A model generated the notes under the pieces. The model searched no databases, was not told where the DNA came from, and was given only the letters and a program-made list of their open reading frames with translations. The position numbers were made by a program, and so were the translations under genes. Shown piece after piece: positions 8,884-16,687 of a DNA stretch of 64,000 nt. Position 1 is the first letter of the stretch, and each line of letters opens with the position of its first letter. The DNA comes from Polynucleobacter sp. AP-Elch-400A-B2. Lineage in GTDB: Bacteria; Pseudomonadota; Gammaproteobacteria; Burkholderiales; Burkholderiaceae. The stretch is from assembly GCF_018688355.1 (NCBI RefSeq), contig NZ_CP061317.1, forward strand, positions 1,806,091-1,870,090, given 5' to 3'.

Positions 8884-10014
8884 ATGCGCATAGGAGTACC
8901 GCTGGAAATCAGACACGGGGAAACTCGAGTTGCCGCCACACCGGAAACCGTTAAGAAACTGATTGGTCAAGGCCATACAGTTGTTATTCAAAAAGATGCG
9001 GGCGTTACAGCCAGCCAACCTGACTCTGCCTATGAAGCTGTTGGCGCGACGATTGGTAGCGCAGCAGATGCCTTTAGTGCGGAGATTGTTCTCAAGGTGC
9101 GCGCACCTGAAGCCGCCGAACTCAAGCAAATTCGATCTGGCAGTGTGCTAATTGGCATGCTTGATCCATTTGATAACGACAATATCGCTGCGATGGCCGC
9201 CCAAGGCGTGACTGCATTCTCATTAGAGGCTGCTCCACGTACTACTCGTGCACAAAGCATGGACGTCTTGTCTTCACAAGCCAACATCGCAGGTTACAAA
9301 GCGGTAATGGTTGCTGCTAATGAGTATCAGCGCTTTATGCCTATGCTGATGACTGCAGCCGGAACTGTTAAAGCAGCACGCGTGCTGATCTTGGGCGCCG
9401 GTGTTGCTGGCCTCCAAGCGATTGCCACTGCGAAGCGTTTAGGTGCTGTGATCGAAGCATCTGATGTGCGCCCTGCTGCTAAAGAGCAAATTGAATCTCT
9501 TGGTGCCAAGTTTGTTGACGTTCCTTACGAAACAGATGAAGAGCGCGAAATCGCTAAAGGTGTTGGTGGCTATGCGCGTCCAATGCCAGAAGCTTGGATG
9601 AAACGTCAAGCAGCACTAGTTGCAGAACGTGCTCAGCAAGCTGACATCGTCATCACAACCGCCTTAATTCCAGGTCGTAAGCCGCCCGTCTTATTGCACA
9701 GCGATACCGTTGCCAATATGAAACCCGGTTCGATCGTGATCGACTTAGCGGCTGGTCGTGGCGACAATGGATCAGGTAACTGTCCATTGACCCAAGAAGA
9801 CAAGATTGTTGAGAAAAATGGTGTGAAGATTATTGGTTACAGCAATCTCGCCAGCATGGTTGCTGCAGATGCTTCTGCTTTGTATGCACGTAACTTGCTC
9901 GACTTCATGAAGTTAATCGTTGATCCAGAAGCGAAGTTAGTTATCCCAACCGATGACGACATCGTTACTGCTTGCCTCATGTGTCGTGACGGCCAGGCTA
10001 TCCGTAAAAACTAA
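8884..10014 (+). CDS. pntAA: NAD(P) transhydrogenase subunit alpha part 1 (NAD-binding domain I)
   Basis: This is the soluble NAD(H)-binding component of the proton-translocating transhydrogenase, which makes NADPH from NADH and NADP at the expense of the proton gradient. The 376-residue product starts MRIGVPLEI and contains RTTRAQSMDVLSSQANIAG (the RQD-loop region), the Rossmann motif GAGVAGLQAIATAKRLGA, and VIDLAAGRGDNGSGNCPLT. It ends without membrane segments, which are encoded by the next gene, so this is the split alpha subunit arrangement known from Rhodospirillum. A GGAG Shine-Dalgarno precedes the ATG. Confidence 0.96.
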   Translation: MRIGVPLEIRHGETRVAATPETVKKLIGQGHTVVIQKDAGVTASQPDSAYEAVGATIGSAADAFSAEIVLKVRAPEAAELKQIRSGSVLIGMLDPFDNDNIAAMAAQGVTAFSLEAAPRTTRAQSMDVLSSQANIAGYKAVMVAANEYQRFMPMLMTAAGTVKAARVLILGAGVAGLQAIATAKRLGAVIEASDVRPAAKEQIESLGAKFVDVPYETDEEREIAKGVGGYARPMPEAWMKRQAALVAERAQQADIVITTALIPGRKPPVLLHSDTVANMKPGSIVIDLAAGRGDNGSGNCPLTQEDKIVEKNGVKIIGYSNLASMVAADASALYARNLLDFMKLIVDPEAKLVIPTDDDIVTACLMCRDGQAIRKN

Positions 10015-10038
10015 TACAGAATATTTAAAGGAAACATC

Positions 10039-10377
10039 ATGGATCTCGCTGCTTTTCAAAGCATCCTCACAGTCCAAAACATCACCGTGTTTGTTTTGGC
10101 TATTTTTGTTGGCTATCAAGTAGTTTGGAATGTCACTCCTGCATTGCACACTCCACTAATGGCAGTGACTAATGCTATCTCCGGAATCATTATTGTTGGT
10201 GCGTTACTGCAAACTGAAGTTATTGGTGGCGATGAGATCACTCTCACCAGCATCATTGGTGCAGTTGCCGTCTTCTTAGCGTCAATTAATATTTTTGGTG
10301 GCTTCATGGTCACCCGTCGCATGCTTGAAATGTTCAAGAAAAAAGCCCCTAAAGCTGATGCGACTGGAACTAAATAA
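10039..10377 (+). CDS. pntAB: NAD(P) transhydrogenase subunit alpha part 2 (membrane segment)
   Basis: This 112-residue membrane protein corresponds to the N-terminal part of transhydrogenase domain II. It has three to four hydrophobic helices, including the conserved VWNVTPALHTPLMAVTNAIS signature. It sits between pntAA and pntB with 24- and 34-base gaps, and the three products assemble into one complex in the inner membrane. The charged C-terminus (KKKAPKADATGTK) is cytoplasmic by homology. Confidence 0.96.
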   Translation: MDLAAFQSILTVQNITVFVLAIFVGYQVVWNVTPALHTPLMAVTNAISGIIIVGALLQTEVIGGDEITLTSIIGAVAVFLASINIFGGFMVTRRMLEMFKKKAPKADATGTK

Positions 10378-10411
10378 AAACTAGAACAAGACCTATACAG
10401 AGACCACAATC

Positions 10412-11779
10412 ATGTCAAACATAACCGCGATTTCCTACCTCATTTCATCGGTGCTTTTCATCCTCGCCTTGCGTGGATTGTCTTCACCCACCACATCACG
10501 TCAAGGCAATACCTTTGGCATGATCGGCATGTTGCTTGCCGTGATCACCACCTTCATGATTCCTGACTTTAAGCCAGTCTTCTCATTGATTATTGGCGCG
10601 ATTGTTGCGGGTGCAATCATCGGAATACTTGCTGCTAAGCGTGTACAAATGACCAAGATGCCAGAGCTTGTTGCGCTGATGCACTCTTTTGTTGGCCTAT
10701 CAGCTGTGTTGATTGCGATTGCAGCAGTATTTAATCCAGCCCAAGACCATACTGGCGCTCAAAAGATTGAACTCTTTATTGGTGCATTTATTGGTGCCAT
10801 CACCTTTACTGCCTCAATCATCGCTTTCGGAAAATTGTCCGGTAAGGTTAGCGGTAAATCAGTGACCTTTGCTGGTCAGCACTTACTTAACCTCATTCTC
10901 GCAATTGCCATGGTTTCTGGTGGCGTCATGTACTTCATGACAGGTAGTCACGAAGCATTCTTAGTCATGTGTGCGATTGCCTTGGTGTTGGGTATCACTT
11001 TAATTATTCCAATTGGTGGCGCAGATATGCCAGTGGTTGTATCGATGCTCAACAGCTATTCTGGTTGGGCGGCTGCGGGTATTGGTTTTACTTTAAATAA
11101 TCCCGTATTAATTATTGCTGGCGCTTGCGTTGGCTCATCTGGCGCAATTCTGTCTTACATTATGTGTAAAGCAATGAACCGCTCTATTCTCGCCGTATTA
11201 CTTGGCGGCTTCGGTGCCGAAGCTTCTGCTGGTGGTGCTGATGATGGTGGTCCAAAGAACTACAAAACTGGTTCACCTGAAGATGCTGCTTTCCTCATGG
11301 AGAATGCCGACACAGTAGTGATTGTTCCTGGCTACGGCTTGGCAGTTGCCCGCGCTCAACACGCACTAAAAGAATTGACAGAGAAGTTGACTCATCATGG
11401 TGTGACCGTAAAGTATGCAATTCACCCAGTGGCAGGTCGCATGCCTGGTCACATGAACGTACTCTTGGCTGAAGCTGAAGTTCCATATGATCAAGTGTTT
11501 GAGATGGAAGATATCAATAGTGACTTTGGTCAAGCTGATGTGGTTCTAGTGCTTGGTGCAAACGACGTAGTAAACCCCGCTGCTCGTACGCCAGGCAGCC
11601 CAATCTTTGGCATGCCAATTTTGGAAGCCTATAAAGCCAAAACAATCATCGTTAACAAGCGCTCTATGGCTGCAGGTTATGCTGGCTTAGATAACGAACT
11701 CTTTTACATGGATAAAACGATGATGGTCTTCGGTGATGCGAAGAAGGTTGTGGAAGACATGGTGAAGTCGGTAAGTTAA
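10412..11779 (+). CDS. pntB: NAD(P) transhydrogenase subunit beta
   Basis: PntB supplies most of the proton channel and the NADP(H)-binding domain III. The 455-residue protein has about eight or nine membrane segments up to residue ~260. A linker (ASAGGADDGGPKNYK) follows, then the soluble domain with VIVPGYGLAVARAQHA, HPVAGRMPGHMNVLLAEA, VLVLGANDVVNPAA and NKRSMAAGYAGLDNELF, all classic NADP-binding motifs. It is the last gene of the pnt operon and is followed by a strong terminator. Confidence 0.97.
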   Translation: MSNITAISYLISSVLFILALRGLSSPTTSRQGNTFGMIGMLLAVITTFMIPDFKPVFSLIIGAIVAGAIIGILAAKRVQMTKMPELVALMHSFVGLSAVLIAIAAVFNPAQDHTGAQKIELFIGAFIGAITFTASIIAFGKLSGKVSGKSVTFAGQHLLNLILAIAMVSGGVMYFMTGSHEAFLVMCAIALVLGITLIIPIGGADMPVVVSMLNSYSGWAAAGIGFTLNNPVLIIAGACVGSSGAILSYIMCKAMNRSILAVLLGGFGAEASAGGADDGGPKNYKTGSPEDAAFLMENADTVVIVPGYGLAVARAQHALKELTEKLTHHGVTVKYAIHPVAGRMPGHMNVLLAEAEVPYDQVFEMEDINSDFGQADVVLVLGANDVVNPAARTPGSPIFGMPILEAYKAKTIIVNKRSMAAGYAGLDNELFYMDKTMMVFGDAKKVVEDMVKSVS

Positions 11780-11802
11780 ATAGAAAATCTTTTCTATAAA
11801 AG

Positions 11803-11824
11803 ACCGCCTTCGGGCGGTTTTTTT
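11803..11824 (+). terminator. Rho-independent terminator of the pnt operon
   Basis: ACCGCC-TTCG-GGCGGT forms a 6-bp GC stem with a stable TTCG tetraloop, directly followed by a run of T residues. It lies 24 bases after the pntB stop codon. Confidence 0.93.
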
Positions 11825-11888
11825 ATTGCGTTAAGATATATACAGGCACCTCTTGAGCGCTAAAAATTATATTAATACGAGACAAAAA

Positions 11889-12854
11889 ATGAAGATCAAA
11901 AAACGCTTACTTTTAGTAATGGGTTTAATTTGGATTGGATCTGCCCAAGCTCAAAATACCTACCCCAATAGACCGATTCAAATGATCATGCCCTTGCAAG
12001 CCGGAAGTGGTGTTGATATTTTGATGCGGCCCATCGCGCAAAAGATGAGTGAGAACTTGGGACAGGCAATTACGATTGAAAACCTTCCTGGTGGCGCCGG
12101 CTTAATTGGGGCCACTAAGGTAGCTCAAGCCAATGCAGAAGGCTATGTATTGGGTGCATTTAATGACAGCATTTTGACGATGCTACCCAATCTGCACAAG
12201 AAAATTGACTACGACTCCATTCAAAGTTTTGTGCCAGTTTCTGAAGTAGCGGCAATCACTTTCGTAATGGTAGCAAACCCATCGTTTCCAGGAAATACAG
12301 CTGCAGACCTCATTCGTATCGCTAAAGAAAATCCAGGAAAAATTGATTACGCTTCGGGCGGCAATGGCTCGCCTCAGCATATTGGCATGGAGCTCTTTCG
12401 TCAGTTTACGGGAGCACCATTGGTTCACATACCCTATCGTGGAGCGGCAGCAGCCGTAACTGATGTCATGGCAGGACAGGTACCCGTGATGATTAGCGCT
12501 TTATCTGTTGTACTTCCACATATTCGCTCAGGAAAACTAAAGGTGTTAGGTATCACCAGCAAAACGCGTTCACCTTTGCTACCAAATGCACCGACTGTCA
12601 GCGAAAGTGTTAAAGGCTATGAGTTCTCCACTTGGGGTGCAATTGTTGCGCCCAAGGGTACAACATCAGCAGTCGTTACCAAACTTAATGATTCATTGGC
12701 TTTGGCATTAAAAGATCAGAGGTTGCGAGATCAGTTAATACAGCAAGGTTTTGAATTTGCCCCTTTGGGACCAGATCATTTAAAAGAAATGATTGCACAA
12801 GGCTTGGTGAAGATGAAAAAAGTTATCAAAGATGGTGGCATTCAGCCAGATTAA
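11889..12854 (+). CDS. Bug/TctC-family tripartite tricarboxylate transporter periplasmic binding protein
   Basis: The 321-residue protein is a Bug-type extracytoplasmic solute receptor. It has a Sec signal peptide (KKRLLLVMGLIWIGSAQA, cleaved before QNTYP), then the PIQMIMPLQAGSGVDILMRP ligand-loop region, the GGAGLIGA motif and the VHIPYRGAAAAVTDVMAG segment typical of the family. I prefer the ATG at 11889; an in-frame TTG at 11853 would put 12 polar residues before the signal peptide. No TctA/TctB membrane genes are nearby, so it is an orphan receptor, as most Bug proteins are. The ligand, probably a carboxylate, is unknown. Confidence 0.92.
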   Translation: MKIKKRLLLVMGLIWIGSAQAQNTYPNRPIQMIMPLQAGSGVDILMRPIAQKMSENLGQAITIENLPGGAGLIGATKVAQANAEGYVLGAFNDSILTMLPNLHKKIDYDSIQSFVPVSEVAAITFVMVANPSFPGNTAADLIRIAKENPGKIDYASGGNGSPQHIGMELFRQFTGAPLVHIPYRGAAAAVTDVMAGQVPVMISALSVVLPHIRSGKLKVLGITSKTRSPLLPNAPTVSESVKGYEFSTWGAIVAPKGTTSAVVTKLNDSLALALKDQRLRDQLIQQGFEFAPLGPDHLKEMIAQGLVKMKKVIKDGGIQPD

Positions 12855-12872
12855 TTTCCAACGCACCAATAA

Positions 12873-12903
12873 AAAACGCCTGGTCTTTTGAACCAGGCGT
12901 TTT
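12873..12903. terminator. Bidirectional terminator between the Bug protein gene and groL
   Basis: AAAACGCCTGGT and ACCAGGCGTTTT form a perfect 12-bp stem around a 7-base loop. A-rich sequence precedes it and T-rich sequence follows, so it can terminate transcription from both convergent genes. Confidence 0.92.
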
Positions 12904-12941
12904 AGTTTCTACAGCTTGATAGCTGAGGAAATTAACGGCAA

Positions 12942-14594
12942 TTACATCATGCCGCCCATTCCGCCCATTCCACCCATGCCGCCCATATCAGGCATACCAC
13001 CACCAGCGGAATCATCCTTTGGCGCTTCGCAGATTGCGCAATCAGTAGTCAACAATAGAGCCGCAACAGATGCTGCATTCACTAATGCAGTTTTCGTTAC
13101 CTTAGTTGGATCAATCACACCTTGAGCTACGAGGTCGCCGTATTCACCAGTTGCCGCGTTGTAACCGTTATTGCCCTTGCTAGCCAATACTGCGTTCACA
13201 ACTACGCTGGCTTCGTCGCCTGCGTTAGAAACGATGATGCGAATTGGCTCTTCCATTGCACGCAATACGATGCTGATACCAGCGTCTTGGTCAGGATTAT
13301 CGCCCTTAAGACCTTTGATACCTTGCATTGCGCGTAATAAAGCAACGCCACCGCCAGGAACAATACCTTCTTCAACCGCTGCACGAGTTGCATGCAATGC
13401 ATCATCAACGCGGTCTTTCTTTTCTTTCATTTCAACTTCGGTAGCAGCACCAACACGAATCACTGCAACACCGCCTGCCAACTTGGCAACACGCTCTTGC
13501 AATTTCTCTTTATCGTAGTCGCTAGTTGCTTCTTCGATCTGAACGCGGATGTTCTTCACGCGCGCTTCGATTGCTTTAGCATCGCCAGCACCATCAATAA
13601 TGATGGTATTTTCTTTGCCAATTTCGATACGCTTAGCTTGACCTAAGTGCTCAAGAGTTGTTTTCTCGAGTGTGAGGCCAATTTCTTCAGCGATTACTGT
13701 ACCGCCAGTCAAGATTGCAATATCTTCCAACATGGCTTTACGACGATCGCCAAACCCTGGGGCCTTAACAGCACAAGTCTTGATGATGCCGCGAATGTTG
13801 TTCACAACTAAAGTTGCCAAGGCTTCGCCTTCAACATCTTCTGCAATGATCAGCAATGGACGACCAGACTTAGCTACTTGTTCGAGCACTGGGAGCAAAT
13901 CACGAATGTTGCTAACTTTCTTGTCAAACAAGAGAACGTATGGCGTTTCTAATATGGCAACTTGCTTTTCAGGTTGGTTAATGAAGTATGGGGAGAGGTA
14001 ACCGCGGTCAAACTGCATACCTTCAACAACTTCAAGCTCATCTTCCAAAGACTTACCATCTTCAACAGTGATAACGCCTTCTTTGCCTACTTTTTCCATT
14101 GCTTCAGCAATACGCTGACCAATGCTTTGGTCGCTATTAGCCGAGATAGAGCCAACTTGTGCGATTTCTTTTGTAGTTGTGCAAGGCTTGCTAATTTTCT
14201 TAAGCTCTTCGAGTGCCGCTGTAACTGCTTTGTCGATACCACGCTTCAAGTCCATTGGATTGTGGCCTGATACTACGTATTTCATGCCTTCGCGTACGAT
14301 AGACTGGGCCAATACAGTAGCAGTTGTGGTGCCGTCACCTGCGATGTCATTGGTTTTAGAAGCAACTTCTTTCACCATCTGAGCACCCATGTTTTGGAGC
14401 TTGTCTTTGAGTTCGATTTCTTTTGCTACGGATACACCATCTTTAGTGATGATTGGGCCGCCAAATGAACGCTCGATAACCACATTACGACCCTTTGGTC
14501 CTAACGTTACTTTTACTGCGTTTGCGAGAATATTGACGCCTTCTACCATCTTGGTACGAGCGTTATCTCCAAATACAACGTCTTTTGCTGCCAT
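12942..14594 (-). CDS. groL: Chaperonin GroEL
   Basis: GroEL is the 60-kDa double-ring chaperonin that folds cytosolic proteins with GroES. The 550-residue protein starts MAAKDVVFGDNARTKMVEG and carries the ATP-binding motif AGDGTTTATVLAQ, the apical substrate-binding region, and the C-terminal flexible Gly-Gly-Met repeat tail ending GGMGGMM. It follows groS with a 26-base gap. The operon is controlled from the CIRCE element and promoter upstream of groS. Length and motifs are normal. Confidence 0.99.
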   Translation of the reverse strand: MAAKDVVFGDNARTKMVEGVNILANAVKVTLGPKGRNVVIERSFGGPIITKDGVSVAKEIELKDKLQNMGAQMVKEVASKTNDIAGDGTTTATVLAQSIVREGMKYVVSGHNPMDLKRGIDKAVTAALEELKKISKPCTTTKEIAQVGSISANSDQSIGQRIAEAMEKVGKEGVITVEDGKSLEDELEVVEGMQFDRGYLSPYFINQPEKQVAILETPYVLLFDKKVSNIRDLLPVLEQVAKSGRPLLIIAEDVEGEALATLVVNNIRGIIKTCAVKAPGFGDRRKAMLEDIAILTGGTVIAEEIGLTLEKTTLEHLGQAKRIEIGKENTIIIDGAGDAKAIEARVKNIRVQIEEATSDYDKEKLQERVAKLAGGVAVIRVGAATEVEMKEKKDRVDDALHATRAAVEEGIVPGGGVALLRAMQGIKGLKGDNPDQDAGISIVLRAMEEPIRIIVSNAGDEASVVVNAVLASKGNNGYNAATGEYGDLVAQGVIDPTKVTKTALVNAASVAALLLTTDCAICEAPKDDSAGGGMPDMGGMGGMGGMGGMM

Positions 14595-14620
14595 GATTGA
14601 ATTCCTTTCTTAGGTAGCGA

Positions 14621-14911
14621 TTACTTCTGTACAACAGCCATGATGTCTTCTTCGCGCATGACGAGAAGCTCATCGCTGCCGACTTTAACTGTTTGACCTG
14701 CATATTTGCCGAATAACACGCGATCACCAACTTTGACGTCTGGTGCATTCAACTTACCGCTGTCATCACGCTTGCCTGGGCCAACTGCCAATACTTCGCC
14801 TTGATCTGGCTTTTCAGCAGCAGCATCCGGAATAATGATTCCAGAGGCAGTTTTTGATTCTTGATCTAGACGTTTAATGATTACGCGATCATGTAAAGGA
14901 CGCAGATTCAT
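14621..14911 (-). CDS. groS: Co-chaperonin GroES
   Basis: GroES is the heptameric lid of the GroEL chamber. The 96-residue product starts MNLRPLHDRVIIKRLDQE and contains the mobile loop (ESKTASGIIIPDAAAEKPDQG) split across the usual position, followed by GEVLAVGPGKR and VLFGKYAGQTVK. It is the first gene of the groESL operon, transcribed from the promoter at 15047-15077 with a leader of roughly 120 bases that contains CIRCE. Confidence 0.99.
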   Translation of the reverse strand: MNLRPLHDRVIIKRLDQESKTASGIIIPDAAAEKPDQGEVLAVGPGKRDDSGKLNAPDVKVGDRVLFGKYAGQTVKVGSDELLVMREEDIMAVVQK

Positions 14912-15020
14912 TCCTTCTCCTATGTTAGTAAGTGTTAACTAATTAAAAAACCAATATAAATCAATGTGTTGCATTCTCTTAACACGAATGTAACAAGCTT
15001 TTCAAATGAATAAGCCTGTT

Positions 15021-15047
15021 TTAGCACTCACGTGTAGGGAGTGCTGA
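15021..15047 (-). promoter_or_regulatory. CIRCE operator (HrcA binding site) of groESL
   Basis: TTAGCACTC, then 9 bases, then GAGTGCTGA matches the CIRCE consensus TTAGCACTC-N9-GAGTGCTAA with one mismatch in 18. It lies in the groES 5' region, overlapping the -10 box by one base, where bound HrcA would block transcription at normal temperature. Confidence 0.95.
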
Positions 15048-15077
15048 TTATATAGGTCTGATTCCAGGGAATTCAAG
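15047..15077 (-). promoter_or_regulatory. groESL promoter, sigma70 and possibly overlapping sigma32
   Basis: Read on the minus strand, TTGAAT (15071-15076) and TATAAT (15047-15052) are 18 bases apart, a good sigma70 promoter. The same DNA reads CTTGAAT-N14-CCTATAT (15077 to 15050), close to the sigma32 pattern CTTGAAA-N13/14-CCCCATNT. CIRCE starts at the -10 box, as expected for a repressed heat-shock promoter. Confidence 0.75.
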
Positions 15078-15119
15078 GGCAAATTCACCTTAAATTTCAA
15101 ATGAGCCTCCCACTCTTTC

Positions 15120-15125
15120 TATAAT
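15120..15125 (+). promoter_or_regulatory. Putative -10 box for the EAL/BvgA/BvgS-like operon
   Basis: A perfect TATAAT lies about 105 bases upstream of the first gene. The only -35-like sequence is a weak TTCAAA at 15096-15101 (18-base spacer). A missing -35 would fit an activator-dependent promoter. The inverted repeat GTAGG-N6-CCTAC at 15138-15153 lies just after the expected start site. Confidence 0.45.
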
Positions 15126-15229
15126 GGAGGCAGGCAAGTAGGTAGATTCCTACACATAAATAAGCCTTAAGCCCTTACTCCTCCAATCCGTCCTGCCTAG
15201 ACTGACTGTTCAATGATTGGAGAATGCTG

Positions 15230-16057
15230 ATGAGCCCGAAATCCCGGCTGTACACGCTTGTAAAGGCTTGGAAGAACAAACCCTTCCAAGAAGTACGCGA
15301 CGCCTGCGGCCAGCCCTGGCTTGGTCTTAGTGGCGAAGCGCTAGAAGAACACCAATCCTGGTCCCAGCGGCAAGCGATTAGTAACGAACCCATCTTTAAT
15401 AGCCAAGGAACTAAGCTGACGAGCTCTTTATTTAGACCATTACTGACCGCCACCGACTCGCAGCTCCTCAGATTGTTCATGGAGGGCTTGGACACTATTA
15501 CGTATTGGTACCGTAGTGGTCGTTTCATTCCGGGCATCTTGCCTATGCCAGCACAACATCTTGCCTCCAGTAGTTTTATAGATGCTTTAAGTGACCTGAT
15601 TCTGAACTCAAGACTCCCTGTTGGCCTAGTAAGTTTGGGGATGTACAAATTCAAGGATGCCGACTCCATGGAATCTTGCATGGAAGGTGTGTTGCGAATG
15701 CGTCGTCTGGGCGTTCTGATTCATCTTCTGGATTTTTCTGGATCGAGTGCGCAAATCCGCTGGTTAGAGGAGATCGAGCCCGAGGGCATTCATATTGAGA
15801 TGGGGCAATTTCGTGCAGATGGCTTACCAAACGAAATGATTTCCCTTGGCAAGAAATTCCACACCCAAATTTATGCCAGCAACATCACTCTGGTGAAGGA
15901 TTTAGAAAATGTTATGACTATGGGGGCACACCATAGCTATGGCGGACTCATGATGCCACCAGTAAGCCGACATCAAATGCTACACATGAGCGATAGCCGT
16001 ATCGCCAAGGCCATTTTTTCGCTGCACCCTCATAAAACCCAAAACGGAGACAAGTAA
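15230..16057 (+). CDS. Degenerate EAL-domain protein, probably non-catalytic
   Basis: The product of about 275 residues aligns by pattern with the EAL (c-di-GMP phosphodiesterase) fold. LPMPAQHL stands in for the VNLS strand, LVSLGM replaces the LEITES glutamate, LLDFSGSSAQIRWL sits where IALDDFGTGYSSL normally is, and GIHIE corresponds to the LKID strand. The EAL motif and the metal-binding acidic residues are missing, so phosphodiesterase activity is unlikely. I prefer ATG 15230, seven bases after GGAG; ATG 15224 is also in frame. Its stop overlaps the next start (TAATG), so it is coupled to the response regulator. Such EAL relics often act by protein binding (YdiV) or sit with Bvg systems (BvgR). 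The function here is inferred. Confidence 0.75.
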   Translation: MSPKSRLYTLVKAWKNKPFQEVRDACGQPWLGLSGEALEEHQSWSQRQAISNEPIFNSQGTKLTSSLFRPLLTATDSQLLRLFMEGLDTITYWYRSGRFIPGILPMPAQHLASSSFIDALSDLILNSRLPVGLVSLGMYKFKDADSMESCMEGVLRMRRLGVLIHLLDFSGSSAQIRWLEEIEPEGIHIEMGQFRADGLPNEMISLGKKFHTQIYASNITLVKDLENVMTMGAHHSYGGLMMPPVSRHQMLHMSDSRIAKAIFSLHPHKTQNGDK

Positions 16058-16680
16058 TGAGAAAACGCGTGATGTTGGTGGATGACCATCCAGCTATGCT
16101 GATGGCATTAAAAAGTATGTTGCAAGATCAATTGCTTTTTGAGATCGCAGGACAGGCGCAGCATGGTGAAGAGTGCCTACGCTCAATTAAAGAGGTCAAT
16201 CCGAATATGGTGATCTTAGATTTAGATATGCCAAAGACGGATGGCTTTGATGTCATCCGTCGGATTGGCTTAATGCATCCAGAGGTTCGTATTCTGGTGC
16301 TATCTAGCCTAGATGAAGCGGTCTATGGTGGCAGAGTGCGGTCCTTGGGTGCGCATGGTTTTGTGAACAAGACTGCTGGGGCTGATGTCATTTTGGCTGC
16401 CTGCGTTGCCATCTCACAGGGCTATACCTTCTTTACTCATGGGAAGAACGGCAACACCTCTCTGAGCGATAACGACAAATTAGCATTGATATCCGATCGT
16501 GAGCTACAAGTCATGAAGTATCTTGGCAAAGGCAATACCAACCAGCAGATATCAGACCTACTGCACATTAGCAATAAGACAGTAGCAACGTACAAGACCA
16601 GAGTCTTTGACAAACTAGGTATCAACAATATTGCTGATTTGATCCTGTTCTGCCGCATGAACAACATCATCGAAAGCTAA
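16057..16680 (+). CDS. NarL/FixJ-type response regulator (BvgA/EvgA-like)
   Basis: The 207-residue protein has a receiver domain (acidic pocket D9-D10, phospho-acceptor D55 in LDLDMP, and the conserved Lys in FVNKTAGAD) and a C-terminal LuxR-type helix-turn-helix (SDRELQVMKYLGKGNTNQQI, then SNKTVATYKTRVFDKLGI). It is a DNA-binding output regulator. It starts inside the stop codon of the EAL-like gene and ends 7 bases before the hybrid kinase gene, so all three form one operon. By gene order and family it is the likely target of that kinase, as BvgA is for BvgS. Its regulon is unknown. Confidence 0.92.
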   Translation: MRKRVMLVDDHPAMLMALKSMLQDQLLFEIAGQAQHGEECLRSIKEVNPNMVILDLDMPKTDGFDVIRRIGLMHPEVRILVLSSLDEAVYGGRVRSLGAHGFVNKTAGADVILAACVAISQGYTFFTHGKNGNTSLSDNDKLALISDRELQVMKYLGKGNTNQQISDLLHISNKTVATYKTRVFDKLGINNIADLILFCRMNNIIES

Positions 16681-16687
16681 GTAGCGC

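Larger units (their letters stand above)
14912..15223. other. Divergent control region between groESL and the EAL/BvgA/BvgS-like operon
   Basis: This 312-base gap holds the groESL leader, the CIRCE element (15021-15047), the groESL promoter (15047-15077), a perfect plus-strand TATAAT (15120-15125) and an inverted repeat GTAGG-N6-CCTAC at 15138-15153. I see no open frame in it that looks coding. Confidence 0.7.

Noticed and set aside
13122..14613. Several open frames antisense to groL
   Set aside because: They mirror the third-position bias of groL, have no family features or ribosome sites, and overlap it completely.
15224..15229. ATG 15224 as the start of the EAL-like gene
   Set aside because: GGAG lies almost against it, whereas it is seven bases from ATG 15230, which is the better start. 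Not fully excluded.
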